The translations under genes and the position numbers were made by a program. A stretch of DNA of 64,000 nt, taken from positions 7,456,501-7,520,500 of the forward strand of contig NZ_LT670849.1 of assembly GCF_900142985.1 (NCBI RefSeq), written 5' to 3'. Within the stretch, counting starts at the first letter, position 1. Each line of letters starts with the position of its first letter. This DNA is from Bradyrhizobium erythrophlei (GTDB lineage Bacteria; Pseudomonadota; Alphaproteobacteria; Rhizobiales; Xanthobacteraceae). Under the pieces are notes generated by a model that did not search any database, had not been told where the DNA came from, and saw nothing but the letters and a program-made list of their open reading frames with translations. Of the stretch, positions 35,835 to 45,292 are shown in pieces.

Positions 35835-35900
35835 TTTCTTACTCTCCATCTCTTGATGTCGATCTGCCATCGACAACTCTTGCCAAGGTTACACAAACGG

Positions 35901-37655
35901 CTACCGAACCGAGGTCACCCTGAGCACTTCCGATACTGTCGTAGTTCCAGCCCGGCATTTCACGACGGCATCGTCGATCATCGTGGTCATACCGGCATGG
36001 ATAGCGGCTCTGTCGATTGCCAACGAATCCGCGCTGGCGCCGACGAAGGGCCTGACTTCTTCAGTCAATTCAAGCAATTCAAAGACTCCGGCGCGCCCGC
36101 GATAACCAATTCCATTGCAGCGCTCGCAACCGACCGCTTGATAGACGGTTTCACCAGTTGCAAAACCCAGAACGCGATAACGGGGATCGGCCGCAAGATC
36201 GCCCCCGGTGAGTGCGTGCTTGCGTTTGCAGCCGTCGCAGAGCACCCGAACCAGCCGCTGCGCGATGACGGCCCGCAACGTCGATTGCAGGAGAAAACCC
36301 TCAACGCCGAGATCAAGAAGACGCGGCACGGCGGCGGCGGCGGTTTCGGTGTGCAGCGTCGTCAGCACGAGGTGCCCCGTCAGCGCCGCATGCACCGCGA
36401 TATTCGCCGTTTCGGCGTCCCGGATTTCGCCGACCATTATGACGTCGGGGTCCTGACGAACGAAAGCTCGCATCGCCGCGGCGAAGGTCAAACCGATTGC
36501 CGGCTTGACCTGCGACTGGTTGATGCCGGGTATTTCGTATTCGACTGGATCTTCAATTGTCAGAATCTTACGTGTTGGCTCGTTCAGGATCCCCAGCATC
36601 GTCGCCAAGGTTGTCGTCTTGCCGCTTCCGGTTGGTCCGGTGATAATGATCAAGCCGTGCGGCAGAGCCAAAAGACGACGAAGGGAAGATTGATCTCGAC
36701 TGCCTAGACCGACCTTGCTTAGCTCGAGTAAGCCACGATCTCGCGGCAGCAAGCGGATCACCGCGCTTTCGCCGTGCTGCGTCGGCATTGTAGCAACACG
36801 AATATCGATTTCGGATCGTCCTATCCGCGCGCGTGCCGCGCCGTCCTGCGGCAGCCGGCGTTCCGCAATATTGAGGCTGGCAAGAATCTTGATACGCGAG
36901 ATGACGGCCTGCGGCGGCGCGTTGGTTGGCACCGGCACTGCGCGGAGCATCCCGTCGACCCGCATCCGCACGGCGAGTCCGGTCCGAAAAGGCTCGATGT
37001 GAATATCGCTTGCCCGCAATTCTACGGCGCGCTCGAGCAAATCGTTGACGGCCCGTACAACCGGCGCCCCGCTCGCCAGATCTCGCAGACTATCAATATC
37101 GTCGTCGCGAGACCGATGCTTCGGTTCATCGACGTCCACAGTGTTGGGACTATGCTCGTCGACCTGCTTTTCCAGAACCGTCGAAATGTCATCGAACGAC
37201 GCTATGGCGACCTCTACTGCACCGTTGCAAACAATCTCGACAGCACGGATCGACGCGGCATCGGTCGGATCTGATACCGCCAAACCAAAGCGATCCTGGT
37301 CCGCCCGGAACGGAAACACAGAGGACTCGCGTAAGAAGCGTGCGGAGAAAAGCTCGGCCGCACTCGTCGCATTCATCAAATCCTGAAGATTCAATCGTCG
37401 CATACCCCAGAAGCGAGCCGCTTCATCCGCGAATTTACCGGCGGGCAGGTCAGACTTCTCCCACAACAGCCGCAACTGATTTCCAGACACCCCATCAACG
37501 GAATCTTGAAGTCGCACTCGTGTTGCAGCCACGTCGGACAACTGATCCAGCAGATACCGACGGAAATGCTCGACCGAACGCAACGGCACGACAGCTCCTG
37601 CCGCCGACGTTTGGCCACTTGGCATTGGCTTCGACCTGTTTCCGGCGAATTCCAT
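35901..37655 (-). CDS. gspE: Type II secretion ATPase GspE
   Basis: The 584-residue cytoplasmic ATPase powers pseudopilus assembly. Visible are an N-terminal domain (FPFRADQDRFGLAVSDPTDA), the Walker A motif GPTGSGKTTTLATML, the Asp box ILTIEDPVEYEI, the Walker B area DPDVIMVGEIRDAETA, a His box (TGHLVLTTLHT), and the tetracysteine zinc site CDGCKRKH with GCERCNGIGYRGR. All residues needed for activity appear intact. It is separated from gspO by a 576-bp gap, so it may have its own promoter, with gspG and the giant gene as followers. Confidence 0.95.
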   Translation of the reverse strand: MEFAGNRSKPMPSGQTSAAGAVVPLRSVEHFRRYLLDQLSDVAATRVRLQDSVDGVSGNQLRLLWEKSDLPAGKFADEAARFWGMRRLNLQDLMNATSAAELFSARFLRESSVFPFRADQDRFGLAVSDPTDAASIRAVEIVCNGAVEVAIASFDDISTVLEKQVDEHSPNTVDVDEPKHRSRDDDIDSLRDLASGAPVVRAVNDLLERAVELRASDIHIEPFRTGLAVRMRVDGMLRAVPVPTNAPPQAVISRIKILASLNIAERRLPQDGAARARIGRSEIDIRVATMPTQHGESAVIRLLPRDRGLLELSKVGLGSRDQSSLRRLLALPHGLIIITGPTGSGKTTTLATMLGILNEPTRKILTIEDPVEYEIPGINQSQVKPAIGLTFAAAMRAFVRQDPDVIMVGEIRDAETANIAVHAALTGHLVLTTLHTETAAAAVPRLLDLGVEGFLLQSTLRAVIAQRLVRVLCDGCKRKHALTGGDLAADPRYRVLGFATGETVYQAVGCERCNGIGYRGRAGVFELLELTEEVRPFVGASADSLAIDRAAIHAGMTTMIDDAVVKCRAGTTTVSEVLRVTSVR

Positions 37656-38231
37656 CAGAATGTCATCTCTCGAAATGACCTGGACCGGCGCAGATAGCGA
37701 CCTTTACCTACCGCGAAATGCGGCTTGAGTTTCCACTGTCGCACCGCATCTCTGGTCCCGGGAAACCCGAAGTCATTCGCTACACCGTCAATTGAAGGCG
37801 CGACTCCACCGAAACCAACCAAGAGAGGTAGCCGTACTTCAACATCCAATTTCTGGGAGGTGATTATGTTGTCGCATGCCAACAGAGCACGTGCCCGCAA
37901 AACCGGCGCGACAGTCAGCCTATTGCCCATGTTTGCTTGCGCGAATTCTCTAGCCACTATTTCCTCGTTCCATGACGCCGCCTTGCACCGTTAGATGCAG
38001 AAGAAATCTCTTTCGACAATTGTTCGGTCGCTTATATTCGAGACTGTGAAAGTTTTACGTGATCCCCCGCAATGCTCGACTCTTCGGTTTACAACTTCAG
38101 GCAGCGATGTCCCGTCGCATTGATAACGTCCCAACGATCGACACCGCATGCTTTTCAGAGCGTCGTCTAACCGCCATTCCGAGCTGCAACGAACCAAAAC
38201 GAGTACTTTAGATGAGACCGAACGGCGGTGA
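37656..38231. other. 576-bp gap splitting the gsp operon
   Basis: No minus-strand gene is supported here, which is odd within an otherwise tightly packed operon. It probably holds a promoter for gspE-gspG and the giant gene. On the plus strand lies a 42-codon frame with an ideal ribosome site (37866). A minus-strand frame 37655-37957 lacks motifs. Confidence 0.55.
37866..37994 (+). CDS. Possible 42-aa peptide with ideal ribosome site
   Basis: CTGGGAGGTGATT stands directly before the ATG, one of the best Shine-Dalgarno matches in the window. The frame reads MLSHANRARARKTGATVSLL, then PMFACANSLATISSF and stops at TAG 37992-37994. A basic start followed by a moderately hydrophobic stretch recalls a small exported or membrane peptide. 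It is antisense-oriented to the gsp operon. It may be a decayed gene start; no homologue is known to me. Confidence 0.35.
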   Translation: MLSHANRARARKTGATVSLLPMFACANSLATISSFHDAALHR

Positions 38232-38825
38232 TCATCCGGTCGGCAGGTTAGTTACATAGAACGCAAACCATAAGGCGGGACACAAAAAGGTGCCAAACGG
38301 CATCTTTGTTGTTCGCTCTATTCGCCTGCCGCGCAGATGTCCCCACAAGATCGTCAGCAGCGCCCCGCCCGTTGCTAACCCAAAACACAACGGAATAACC
38401 TCGAAGGGAAGCCACGCGCCAACTGCTGCCGCTAGCTTTACATCGCCCAACCCAAGTCCCTCGCGATGCCTGACGCCCTCGTAACACCAACGCAGCAGCG
38501 CCAGAAAGCCAGCAACGCACACGGCACGCAGAACCGCGTCAGAGGCCGCAGACCAGGGGCTCAATTCCTCCAGAAACCACGCTGAACTGATGCCGCCAAG
38601 GGTCGCGCCCCAGGTAATCACATTCGGCAACAGGAAGGTCCGAGCATCTACGTCCGCACCGGCCAACATCATCACGCCCAACGCGATTGACGCCACAGCG
38701 ATCGGACCGGGAAGCGTTACAAGCGATACGAACCCAAGGGCTAATCCGCCGCCAACCAGGATCACCATATTCGGTTGTAGGTTCGCAGCCGACTCAACTC
38801 GATGTGTTGTATCAATACTCGTCAT
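38232..38825 (-). CDS. gspO: Prepilin peptidase, A24 family, short form (GspO)
   Basis: This membrane aspartic protease trims the leader peptides of the pseudopilins. The two catalytic aspartates lie in GADVDARTFLLPN (about residue 60) and GLGDVKLAAAVGAWLP (about 125). The 197-residue protein lacks the N-terminal methylase domain and zinc cysteines of full-length PilD, like other short A24 enzymes. ATG 38825 is used; a TTG at 38834 overlapping the gspD stop is possible. It is the last gene of the first gsp segment. Confidence 0.88.
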   Translation of the reverse strand: MTSIDTTHRVESAANLQPNMVILVGGGLALGFVSLVTLPGPIAVASIALGVMMLAGADVDARTFLLPNVITWGATLGGISSAWFLEELSPWSAASDAVLRAVCVAGFLALLRWCYEGVRHREGLGLGDVKLAAAVGAWLPFEVIPLCFGLATGGALLTILWGHLRGRRIERTTKMPFGTFLCPALWFAFYVTNLPTG

Positions 38826-38830
38826 TGATA

Positions 38831-41266
38831 TCAACTTGGCGGTGAGCCACGCGGACCTGCCGCAGATGGCACTCCAGTCCCATTGATTACCGAGCTACCG
38901 CCGCGCATTGACTGCAACTTGTCTCTGAATTCCTCGGTTACAGCGCTGGCGTCCTGGCCGTTTCGGATCATTTGCGTCTTGATGAAAATGATGATCTCCG
39001 AGCGGGTTTTGGTGCTGGACGTGTTGCCGAGCATGTCACCAAGGATCTTGATGTCGCGAAGACCGGGTATTCCGGAACGGGTTTCCTGATTGTTTTCGCT
39101 GATCAGGCCTGCGAGCAGCACGGTTTGTCCGCTTGTCACTGAGACGCTCGAGTGCACGCGGCGCTGGGAAATCGTTGGAGTTAGCGTCTGTTGATCGGGG
39201 TTAACAACATTAGAGATCTCTTGATCGATCTCGAGCTGGATCGAACCGTTGGCGTGGATATGCGGCAGTACTTTCAGGATGACGCCGGTGTTGCGCATTT
39301 CAATCGTGTTGACGGTTGGCGTGGTCGAACTGGTTAGAAGCGTCGCCGAACTCGTTGAGACCGGAATTTCATCGCCTACCTGAAGCAGAGCTGGCTGATT
39401 GTCGAGTGCGACCAACGAGGGCGATGACAGCACCTTAACGTCGGTCACTGTCTGCAGCGCATTGATGATGGCGCGCGGATTCCCCGCGGATCCCAACAGC
39501 AAATTCAAACCAGGCCCCACGCTCTGCAGCAGGGCGGACTGGGCTGTCACCGATGCGGCCGCAGTTGCAGACGACTGAACCGTCGAAGCACCCGAGCCGA
39601 GAACACCACCCCCGACTTTATTGCCGTTCAGATAAAACTGAACGCCGTACTGCAAGGCGTTGGTCAACGTGACTTCGGCCACAGTCGCGTCAATCGCCAC
39701 TTGCAGTTTCGCCTTATCAAGGTCGCGGACCGCGCGCTCAACCACTCGATATTCGGCCTGAGTGGAATAGACCACAATCGCATTGTTGGCGTTGTCGGCG
39801 GTAATTCGCACGTTCTGAAATGCGCCACGCACGGCGTTGCCACCAGACAGCAGCGAAGCGCTTTCCGGGCCTTCCCCCTCAGTTCCTTTCCGATCCGAGA
39901 AGGTGTCAAAAGCAGTAGATATCGGTTTGCCGCCCAGACCGCCGCTGCTGTTGGATGCCGTCGTCAAGCCTCGACTGCCGGCCCCCTTGTCAAGGGAGTC
40001 CAGGCGGGATTCCGAACCGTTGACGCCCGGCGCGAGCTGTTTGCCGGGTGTGTCGGAAGCCGAACCGGATCGCTGAAGGAAGATATCGTTCAGGATTTTG
40101 GCTATCTGAGTCGCATTGCCATTCTTCAAGCGAAAAGTATGCATCGATGTGCCGGAAGAATCGAAGCGATCGAGGCGGCGCACCCATTCCGTCGTTTGTG
40201 CAAGCAATTTAGGCGTCCTGGTGACGACCATGACTGCATTCATGCGCGAGATCGGCTGGAACCGAATAACTCCCTGCCCCACACCACCGTCACGAGTCTC
40301 GAATATCCGTTCAAGTTCTCCGATCATCGTCTCGGGCGAAGTTGATTTTAGCGGATAGACTCCGACCGATTGATTGCGCAGCCATTCCACGTCGAACGTC
40401 GCGACCATATCGAGAGCTGCCTCACGCTCGGCTGTCGTACCCTGAACCAAAAGCAGATTACGGGACGGGACAACGCGGATCGAACCGGGCCTGGCCAAAA
40501 AGCTTTCTGCAGTCTTCGCTACCGTCTCCGCAGACGTATATCGCAGCGGCACCAGCGATACGCCGTAACCTGGTTCGCCAGCACCCGCAACCGAGCCACC
40601 GGCGCTACCTTCTGGAAGCGGCACGATCTTCATTAAATTTCCGCTACGCACGATCACCGCGTTCGACATGCGCAATACGCTTTCGAATGCTGGCAGCACG
40701 TCCTTGCGGGGTATCGGGCCCGACGAAGCCAGCGTCACGTGACCCTGCACGCGCGGATCGACCGTAAAATTGAGCTGAAGAATATCGCCGAGCAGGAACT
40801 TAGCGACGGTCTGCACGTCGGCGCCATCGAAATTAATCTCAACGCCGTCGCTCTTTGCGGAAGCAACCTGGTCGAGGCTGTCGCCTTTGATAAATGCAGC
40901 CTGCTGGAGTGACGCAGGCGTCATCGCGGGGTTGGGGCCGCGTCGGGAGTTTGGCACCACCTCAGGCCCAACGTCAGCACCGGGAAACAAGAGAGGCCCC
41001 GCGGTTTGACTGCCTACCTGGGGCTGTTCTTCGGCTGCTGGGAAGCGAGGGCTCAAATCCGCTTTGCGAACAGTATTGAGAGCGTCGTGCGACGACGTCG
41101 TATCCCCGACGCGCGAAGTATCCCCGAAAAGACTAGCGCCAGGTCCAGCGCAGCCCATCAAGCCACCCACCAGCAACATCGCCGAGCAAGCCCGTAAAAT
41201 ATTAGGGTAATTTAATTCCTTACGGAAATTTACCCCCCCAAAATAAGTCAAAATGTGCTCCCGCAC
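38831..41266 (-). CDS. gspD: Type II secretion outer-membrane secretin GspD
   Basis: The 811-residue precursor forms the outer-membrane channel. A lipobox-like GGLMGC (cysteine about residue 39) suggests lipidation. The N-domains (INFDGADVQTVAKFLLGDIL, VIRFQPISRMNAVMVV, FRLKNGNATQIAKILNDIF) contain a Ser/Gly-rich insertion around 385-450, and the secretin core is clear (VKVLSSPSLVALDNQPALLQ, QRRVHSSVSVTSGQTVLLAG, GLRDIKILGDMLG). The GTG at 41266 is kept, though the real start may lie further in. It follows gspN with a 237-bp gap. Confidence 0.93.
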   Translation of the reverse strand: MREHILTYFGGVNFRKELNYPNILRACSAMLLVGGLMGCAGPGASLFGDTSRVGDTTSSHDALNTVRKADLSPRFPAAEEQPQVGSQTAGPLLFPGADVGPEVVPNSRRGPNPAMTPASLQQAAFIKGDSLDQVASAKSDGVEINFDGADVQTVAKFLLGDILQLNFTVDPRVQGHVTLASSGPIPRKDVLPAFESVLRMSNAVIVRSGNLMKIVPLPEGSAGGSVAGAGEPGYGVSLVPLRYTSAETVAKTAESFLARPGSIRVVPSRNLLLVQGTTAEREAALDMVATFDVEWLRNQSVGVYPLKSTSPETMIGELERIFETRDGGVGQGVIRFQPISRMNAVMVVTRTPKLLAQTTEWVRRLDRFDSSGTSMHTFRLKNGNATQIAKILNDIFLQRSGSASDTPGKQLAPGVNGSESRLDSLDKGAGSRGLTTASNSSGGLGGKPISTAFDTFSDRKGTEGEGPESASLLSGGNAVRGAFQNVRITADNANNAIVVYSTQAEYRVVERAVRDLDKAKLQVAIDATVAEVTLTNALQYGVQFYLNGNKVGGGVLGSGASTVQSSATAAASVTAQSALLQSVGPGLNLLLGSAGNPRAIINALQTVTDVKVLSSPSLVALDNQPALLQVGDEIPVSTSSATLLTSSTTPTVNTIEMRNTGVILKVLPHIHANGSIQLEIDQEISNVVNPDQQTLTPTISQRRVHSSVSVTSGQTVLLAGLISENNQETRSGIPGLRDIKILGDMLGNTSSTKTRSEIIIFIKTQMIRNGQDASAVTEEFRDKLQSMRGGSSVINGTGVPSAAGPRGSPPS

Positions 41267-41503
41267 CGCCGTGCCTGAACTCGAGACCGAGTTGATTGCG
41301 ACATTAAACCTGGGCCAATGGCAAAATAATACCGATGTGGCACGCTTCTTACCCCACAGTCCCCTTGATAACCGAAAGTTAACCTTAAAGGATGAACTGA
41401 CGGTTAACCATGAGTTTTGTGGGGCGAGAGCAGTGCAATAAGTGGCGATCCAAAGGCAAATTTTGGCCCTTGCGTCTGACCAATACCAGCCGTCGCCAAC
41501 GAT
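41267..41503. other. 237-bp gap between gspN and gspD
   Basis: No gene on either strand with support. It may carry a second promoter for gspD-gspO. T-rich and A-rich runs around 41320-41380 are suggestive, but no consensus is claimed. Confidence 0.4.
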
Positions 41504-42037
41504 CTAATCTTTCGCTTTGTTGCCGGCCGATGTCGGATTCTGCTGCTGCGGAAACTGCGGCGCGTAGGGTGAAATGGGACCGTCGCTTAAAATCCGTTGA
41601 TCGGCTTCCCGATTAAAAAGCGTAAACGTGGCGAAGCGACCATCAAGTGACAAGATCAGCTTGCGTCCCACGATCCCACTAACCGTCCATCCGCCTATTT
41701 CATCGCCAACTTGCGCGCGTATGGTCTTCTTCTCAGGTCCAACTTGGACAACGACATGCGCACTCGCCCCATCCATTACAACGCCGGAGACAACTAGATT
41801 TGGTGGCGGAGTTGGAGACGTTCGTGGTTCGGGATCGCGAGACATCTGCGGAATTGAAGCGCCGTGACGGCTCGGAGAAAATAACGGTCGATCCACAATC
41901 GCCGACAACCGCTCCATCGTTTCGGTCGCGAGCGGGTTGGAAGGCGAGGCCTGCATGGTCGATGTCGATGGATCGGCACCAAGCGCCGCGGTCGTGCATA
42001 ACAACAGAACAGCAGGCGTCAGGCAAAGGTGCATCAT
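41504..42037 (-). CDS. gspN: GspN/GspC-like inner-membrane secretion protein with HR-type domain
   Basis: The ATG at 42037 overlaps the gspM stop (ATGA), with GAGGAAG upstream. The product of 177 residues has a signal/anchor (MMHLCLTPAVLLLCTTAALG), a linker, then VDRPLFSPSRH and an HR-like domain (LVVSGVVMDGASAHVVVQ, KTIRAQVGDEIGGWTVSGIV). This resembles the part of GspC that touches the secretin. No canonical GspC is present in the window, so this protein probably takes that place; rhizobial annotators call it GspN. Confidence 0.78.
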   Translation of the reverse strand: MMHLCLTPAVLLLCTTAALGADPSTSTMQASPSNPLATETMERLSAIVDRPLFSPSRHGASIPQMSRDPEPRTSPTPPPNLVVSGVVMDGASAHVVVQVGPEKKTIRAQVGDEIGGWTVSGIVGRKLILSLDGRFATFTLFNREADQRILSDGPISPYAPQFPQQQNPTSAGNKAKD

Positions 42038-42573
42038 GGACTTCCTCGCCGCCAAAACGCACGCAAGCTCATCGTTACTCGCAAGATCGGATCTTCCGCG
42101 TGGCCTGCCGTCGTGCTGGCCGGCTGTAACGTCAATGTATCGACGAATACGTAAGGTGTCCCGCTTTCAAGCTGATAAAGGACCGCACGCAACGCCCTCG
42201 TGTTCATGTCAAGTGTGGCCTGAATTCTGACTGTGTCGACAGCCTCATCGCCTTTGGCCGGTTCTGCCCCTGTCGAAACTAGTCCAGCCTGCTGAAGGTC
42301 GGCGAGTTGTGCCAAGTACGCCTGTAGTTTGGCGTTCGCGATACCTGTGGTAGGCGCGTCAAGAAAAGCCGAGGGGGGTGCTGCGCCGTTTAACCGACCC
42401 GCACCTGCTCGCATTTTTGTGTCCAAACGCGAGAGTAGTTCACGATGTTCGGCTAGCTCCGAACCAGCATCCGAACGCATCTGAACAGATAGTCCGGCTA
42501 CAAACAAACATGCCAGCAACAACACGGCCAATACCGCTACAGAAATAGCTTGTTCGCGGTCCAACCTTAGCAC
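42034..42573 (-). CDS. gspM: Type II secretion assembly-platform protein GspM (GspMb type)
   Basis: The 179-residue bitopic protein has one TM span near the start (ISVAVLAVLLLACLFVAGL), a periplasmic coiled coil (RELLSRLDTKM), and a ferredoxin-like domain (TVRIQATLDMNTRALRAVLY, GTPYVFVDTLTLQ) as in T2SSM_b proteins. It sits three bases from gspL and overlaps gspN. It partners GspL in the inner-membrane platform. Confidence 0.85.
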   Translation of the reverse strand: MLRLDREQAISVAVLAVLLLACLFVAGLSVQMRSDAGSELAEHRELLSRLDTKMRAGAGRLNGAAPPSAFLDAPTTGIANAKLQAYLAQLADLQQAGLVSTGAEPAKGDEAVDTVRIQATLDMNTRALRAVLYQLESGTPYVFVDTLTLQPASTTAGHAEDPILRVTMSLRAFWRRGSP

Positions 42574-42576
42574 ACC

Positions 42577-43644
42577 TCACTCCTTTTCAAGCCTGATACG
42601 AGGTTCGACGTGCGCCTCGATAGAAAATCTGAAGGATTTGCCGTCCGAGCCGCGCGTCGTTGGTGCGGAAAAATGCACGCCGGTCAGGTGTCCCGACTGT
42701 TCAAGCGGTGCAAGCAATCCCGGCGCATCATCAGCCAGCCCGACCATTCGCAATGTCGCGCTTTCCAGGCGAATTTCGGTCAAATATGCGGAATCGGGCA
42801 AGGCACGCGACAATGCCTCAAGGAGGATTACGCTGGAACCGGAGGTCTCCTTCAAGAACCATGCGCGCTCTGCCGACGAACCTGAAGCCGCCGCAGACGG
42901 CATCTGGCCACCCTGAATTTGCAGCTGCAAGGCTTTGGCGCGGACGGCGATACTTTCACTCTCGTCGCGAATATTTCCGGCCGATACAAACGCCCAGAGG
43001 GTCAAGCACGTACTCGCCGCGACGATACCACCGATGCCCAAACCAATCAGGCGGCTCAACCTTTCAGGATGATCAAGTGAACCGTCCGTCGATCGCGACC
43101 ACAGGGTCACGGGTTTTCTCGCATCATCTAGATTTTCGATAAGTGAGTTCGCCACGATGCGATCGACTTGAACATTGAGCGTGGCCAAATGTTTTCGAAA
43201 TGCGTCGATATTCGCCCGCGAAGCTATCAGGATCCGCACGTCAAACACCGAGGCATTTTCCGAGTTCACTTCGCCGTCGAAACCGTAAACTACGTCGTTC
43301 GGTGGCCAGGGCGACAGCCGTTCGATCTGATTGCGGACCACACCCGACAAAAACTTCTGTGCCCCCGCCGGGACCGTGATGTCCCGCCTTACGATCTTGT
43401 CAGGAGGAAATTCTGCAACGACAAAACTGTTGTGGGGGGCATCCAATAGGTGCGCCGACGAATTTGGCTCGGGTCGATCCTGTGGACGAGTTATATCATG
43501 GCTGGATCTAGTCTCCCTTACGACGACTTGCTGATTTTCAAGTGCGATGGTTAGAGCACGCTGTTCACGGCGGTGCTCGTGCCAAGCAACTAAGAGTGTC
43601 GCCAACGTCTCGATCCATCGCTTCAGAATGGCAGGCATCCGCAT
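42577..43644 (-). CDS. gspL: Type II secretion protein GspL (PilN-like)
   Basis: The 355-residue protein has a cytoplasmic actin-like half (FVVAEFPPDKIVRRDITVPA, IERLSPWPPNDVVYGFDGEV), one TM span at about 205-225 (LIGLGIGGIVAASTCLTLWA), and a periplasmic ferredoxin-like part (VILLEALSRALPDSAYLTEI). It links the ATPase to the platform. GAGGT fits the ATG at 43644; a GTG one codon before is the other option. It follows gspK with only a few bases between. Confidence 0.88.
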   Translation of the reverse strand: MRMPAILKRWIETLATLLVAWHEHRREQRALTIALENQQVVVRETRSSHDITRPQDRPEPNSSAHLLDAPHNSFVVAEFPPDKIVRRDITVPAGAQKFLSGVVRNQIERLSPWPPNDVVYGFDGEVNSENASVFDVRILIASRANIDAFRKHLATLNVQVDRIVANSLIENLDDARKPVTLWSRSTDGSLDHPERLSRLIGLGIGGIVAASTCLTLWAFVSAGNIRDESESIAVRAKALQLQIQGGQMPSAAASGSSAERAWFLKETSGSSVILLEALSRALPDSAYLTEIRLESATLRMVGLADDAPGLLAPLEQSGHLTGVHFSAPTTRGSDGKSFRFSIEAHVEPRIRLEKE

Positions 43645-43648
43645 CACA

Positions 43649-44557
43649 CTACCTCTGCGTCATGGGACTGCCCCATATAGAAGCTTTGGCATATGGAATT
43701 GGCGTCCAAATCAGCACGCGGTACGGTTGGCTATCTTGAGGTAGCACAACAATCACAGCGTGGGCCGCGGCGGCATAACCGCTCATCAATTCCGCCGTCA
43801 GATCCACCGACACGACTCGCTGCGACTTGACCGCAAGGTATTGCTGCGCCGGTCCAAGAAGACGTCCGAACCGATCGGGGTTTGAGAGAGAATTGCGTCG
43901 AGCCTTGATGAACTCTGCAGCCCGTTGGGCGTCAACGCCGGGCAGCGCCGCGATGACAACTAGTGGTGCAGTCAACGGATTGACGGTTGAGTCACCGAAC
44001 ACGGTTGTTAGTGGCGCAATTGCCTCGATCCACTCGGGCTCCATTCCCGGAACAGAGTGAAGTTGGCCTAGGTCGGCGAAGGGCTGATTAGTGGTAGATG
44101 GTGGGAGCGCTTGACTGGATGGATGACCTCCATTGTCGGGATTTGCCGCACTGCCGGGACTGCGTCTTTCGACGATGCGACGAGCGACGGTGCCAGCCGC
44201 CCCTTCCGGAGCGCCAATCGAACGCAACATTGAAGCAAGAACCTCAACCGGTGCCTTGCCAATATCGATTCGGCCGCCCTCGTCATTGAGACGCACACGC
44301 ACGGCGCCAGTACCGAGGGTAGCCGTCGTCTCGACCTCGGACAACGGAACATCGCCGGGAGTCTGCACGATGCCCGCGGCCGTCTCAAGTCCGGCGGTTA
44401 AAAGCGCCTCTGCCTGCACCTGATCGCGTTCAACCGCCATCACACCGGCAAAGCCCCGGAAGGTGACCGATGCGGCCATCGCCAACGCCGAAAGCAGCGA
44501 TATGGACCACAGCACGGTCACCAAAACCATTCCACGTCGTGAATCGCTGTGTGTCAT
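43649..44557 (-). CDS. gspK: Type II secretion minor pseudopilin GspK
   Basis: The 302-residue protein has a short leader and pseudopilin helix (RRGMVLVTVLWSISLLSALA), with the typical deviation from the Glu+5 rule, and a large globular domain with helix-hairpin-helix features (PVEVLASMLRSIGAP, LPGVDAQRAAEFIKARR). It forms the tip of the pseudopilus with GspI and GspJ. The start overlaps the gspJ stop by ATGA. Confidence 0.88.
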   Translation of the reverse strand: MTHSDSRRGMVLVTVLWSISLLSALAMAASVTFRGFAGVMAVERDQVQAEALLTAGLETAAGIVQTPGDVPLSEVETTATLGTGAVRVRLNDEGGRIDIGKAPVEVLASMLRSIGAPEGAAGTVARRIVERRSPGSAANPDNGGHPSSQALPPSTTNQPFADLGQLHSVPGMEPEWIEAIAPLTTVFGDSTVNPLTAPLVVIAALPGVDAQRAAEFIKARRNSLSNPDRFGRLLGPAQQYLAVKSQRVVSVDLTAELMSGYAAAAHAVIVVLPQDSQPYRVLIWTPIPYAKASIWGSPMTQR

Positions 44558-45291
44558 TGCGCCCGGCTTTCGGACTTAGAAGGGCCATTCGGCGGCAATA
44601 GACACGCAGGCTTCGCATCGCTTTGCCCGCAGGCCGGCGGCGCATCAGAGCGAACAACAAAAGTCGCATCGCCGAGCAAATCAACGCCAGTTTCGCGGTT
44701 GCGCAAGATCAAACGAACGTAGCGGGGCAACGTCAATTCCTCAATCCAATTGGAAGACCATACCGGCGCGCCCGCCGGCGTGCTGCGTCCGAATTGGAAC
44801 GACATGTCCAGCTTACCTTCGATCAGAACCACAGGATCTTTTGGCGTCAAATCTTCGAAGTGCGTGCGACCTCCTGGCCACTTCGCGCGGCGTCTGACAA
44901 GCCGACGCAAATCGCCATCCCGCTCGATGGTCAGGCTAACGAGCTCATCGTCACTGGAGCTTGATGCAACGCCCCCCGCACCCACGAAGACCACGTTTGC
45001 TGACCGACCTGCGCTTTCTTGCTCGGCGGCAAACGCGATGGCGGTACCATCCGCTGTTGGTCGTGACACAAAGCGAGCTGAACTGAAATCGCCGGCCAAA
45101 CGTCCGACAGCGAGAACAAGACGCTCGGCTTCAGTTGCCCCTCGCGTTCCGCGGTCGAAGTAAATCGCAACATTTCGGATAAGCGCTGCGCTGGCAACTA
45201 TGATCACCGAGGCAATCGTCAGTGCGGCCAAAACCTCGACAAGAGTAAAACCTTCACTTCCAGAGTTAATGCCTCGGCCTTGCATTGCCAT
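44554..45291 (-). CDS. gspJ: Type II secretion minor pseudopilin GspJ
   Basis: The 245-residue precursor has the cleavage motif G|FTLVEVLAALTIASVIIVA at about residue 14, a beta-rich C-terminal domain (VVFVGAGGVASSSSDDELVS, LTLPRYVRLILRNRETG) and a terminal Cys pair (CGQSDAKPAC). It begins one base after the gspI stop. Confidence 0.88.
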   Translation of the reverse strand: MAMQGRGINSGSEGFTLVEVLAALTIASVIIVASAALIRNVAIYFDRGTRGATEAERLVLAVGRLAGDFSSARFVSRPTADGTAIAFAAEQESAGRSANVVFVGAGGVASSSSDDELVSLTIERDGDLRRLVRRRAKWPGGRTHFEDLTPKDPVVLIEGKLDMSFQFGRSTPAGAPVWSSNWIEELTLPRYVRLILRNRETGVDLLGDATFVVRSDAPPACGQSDAKPACLLPPNGPSKSESRAQ

Positions 45292-45292
45292 C

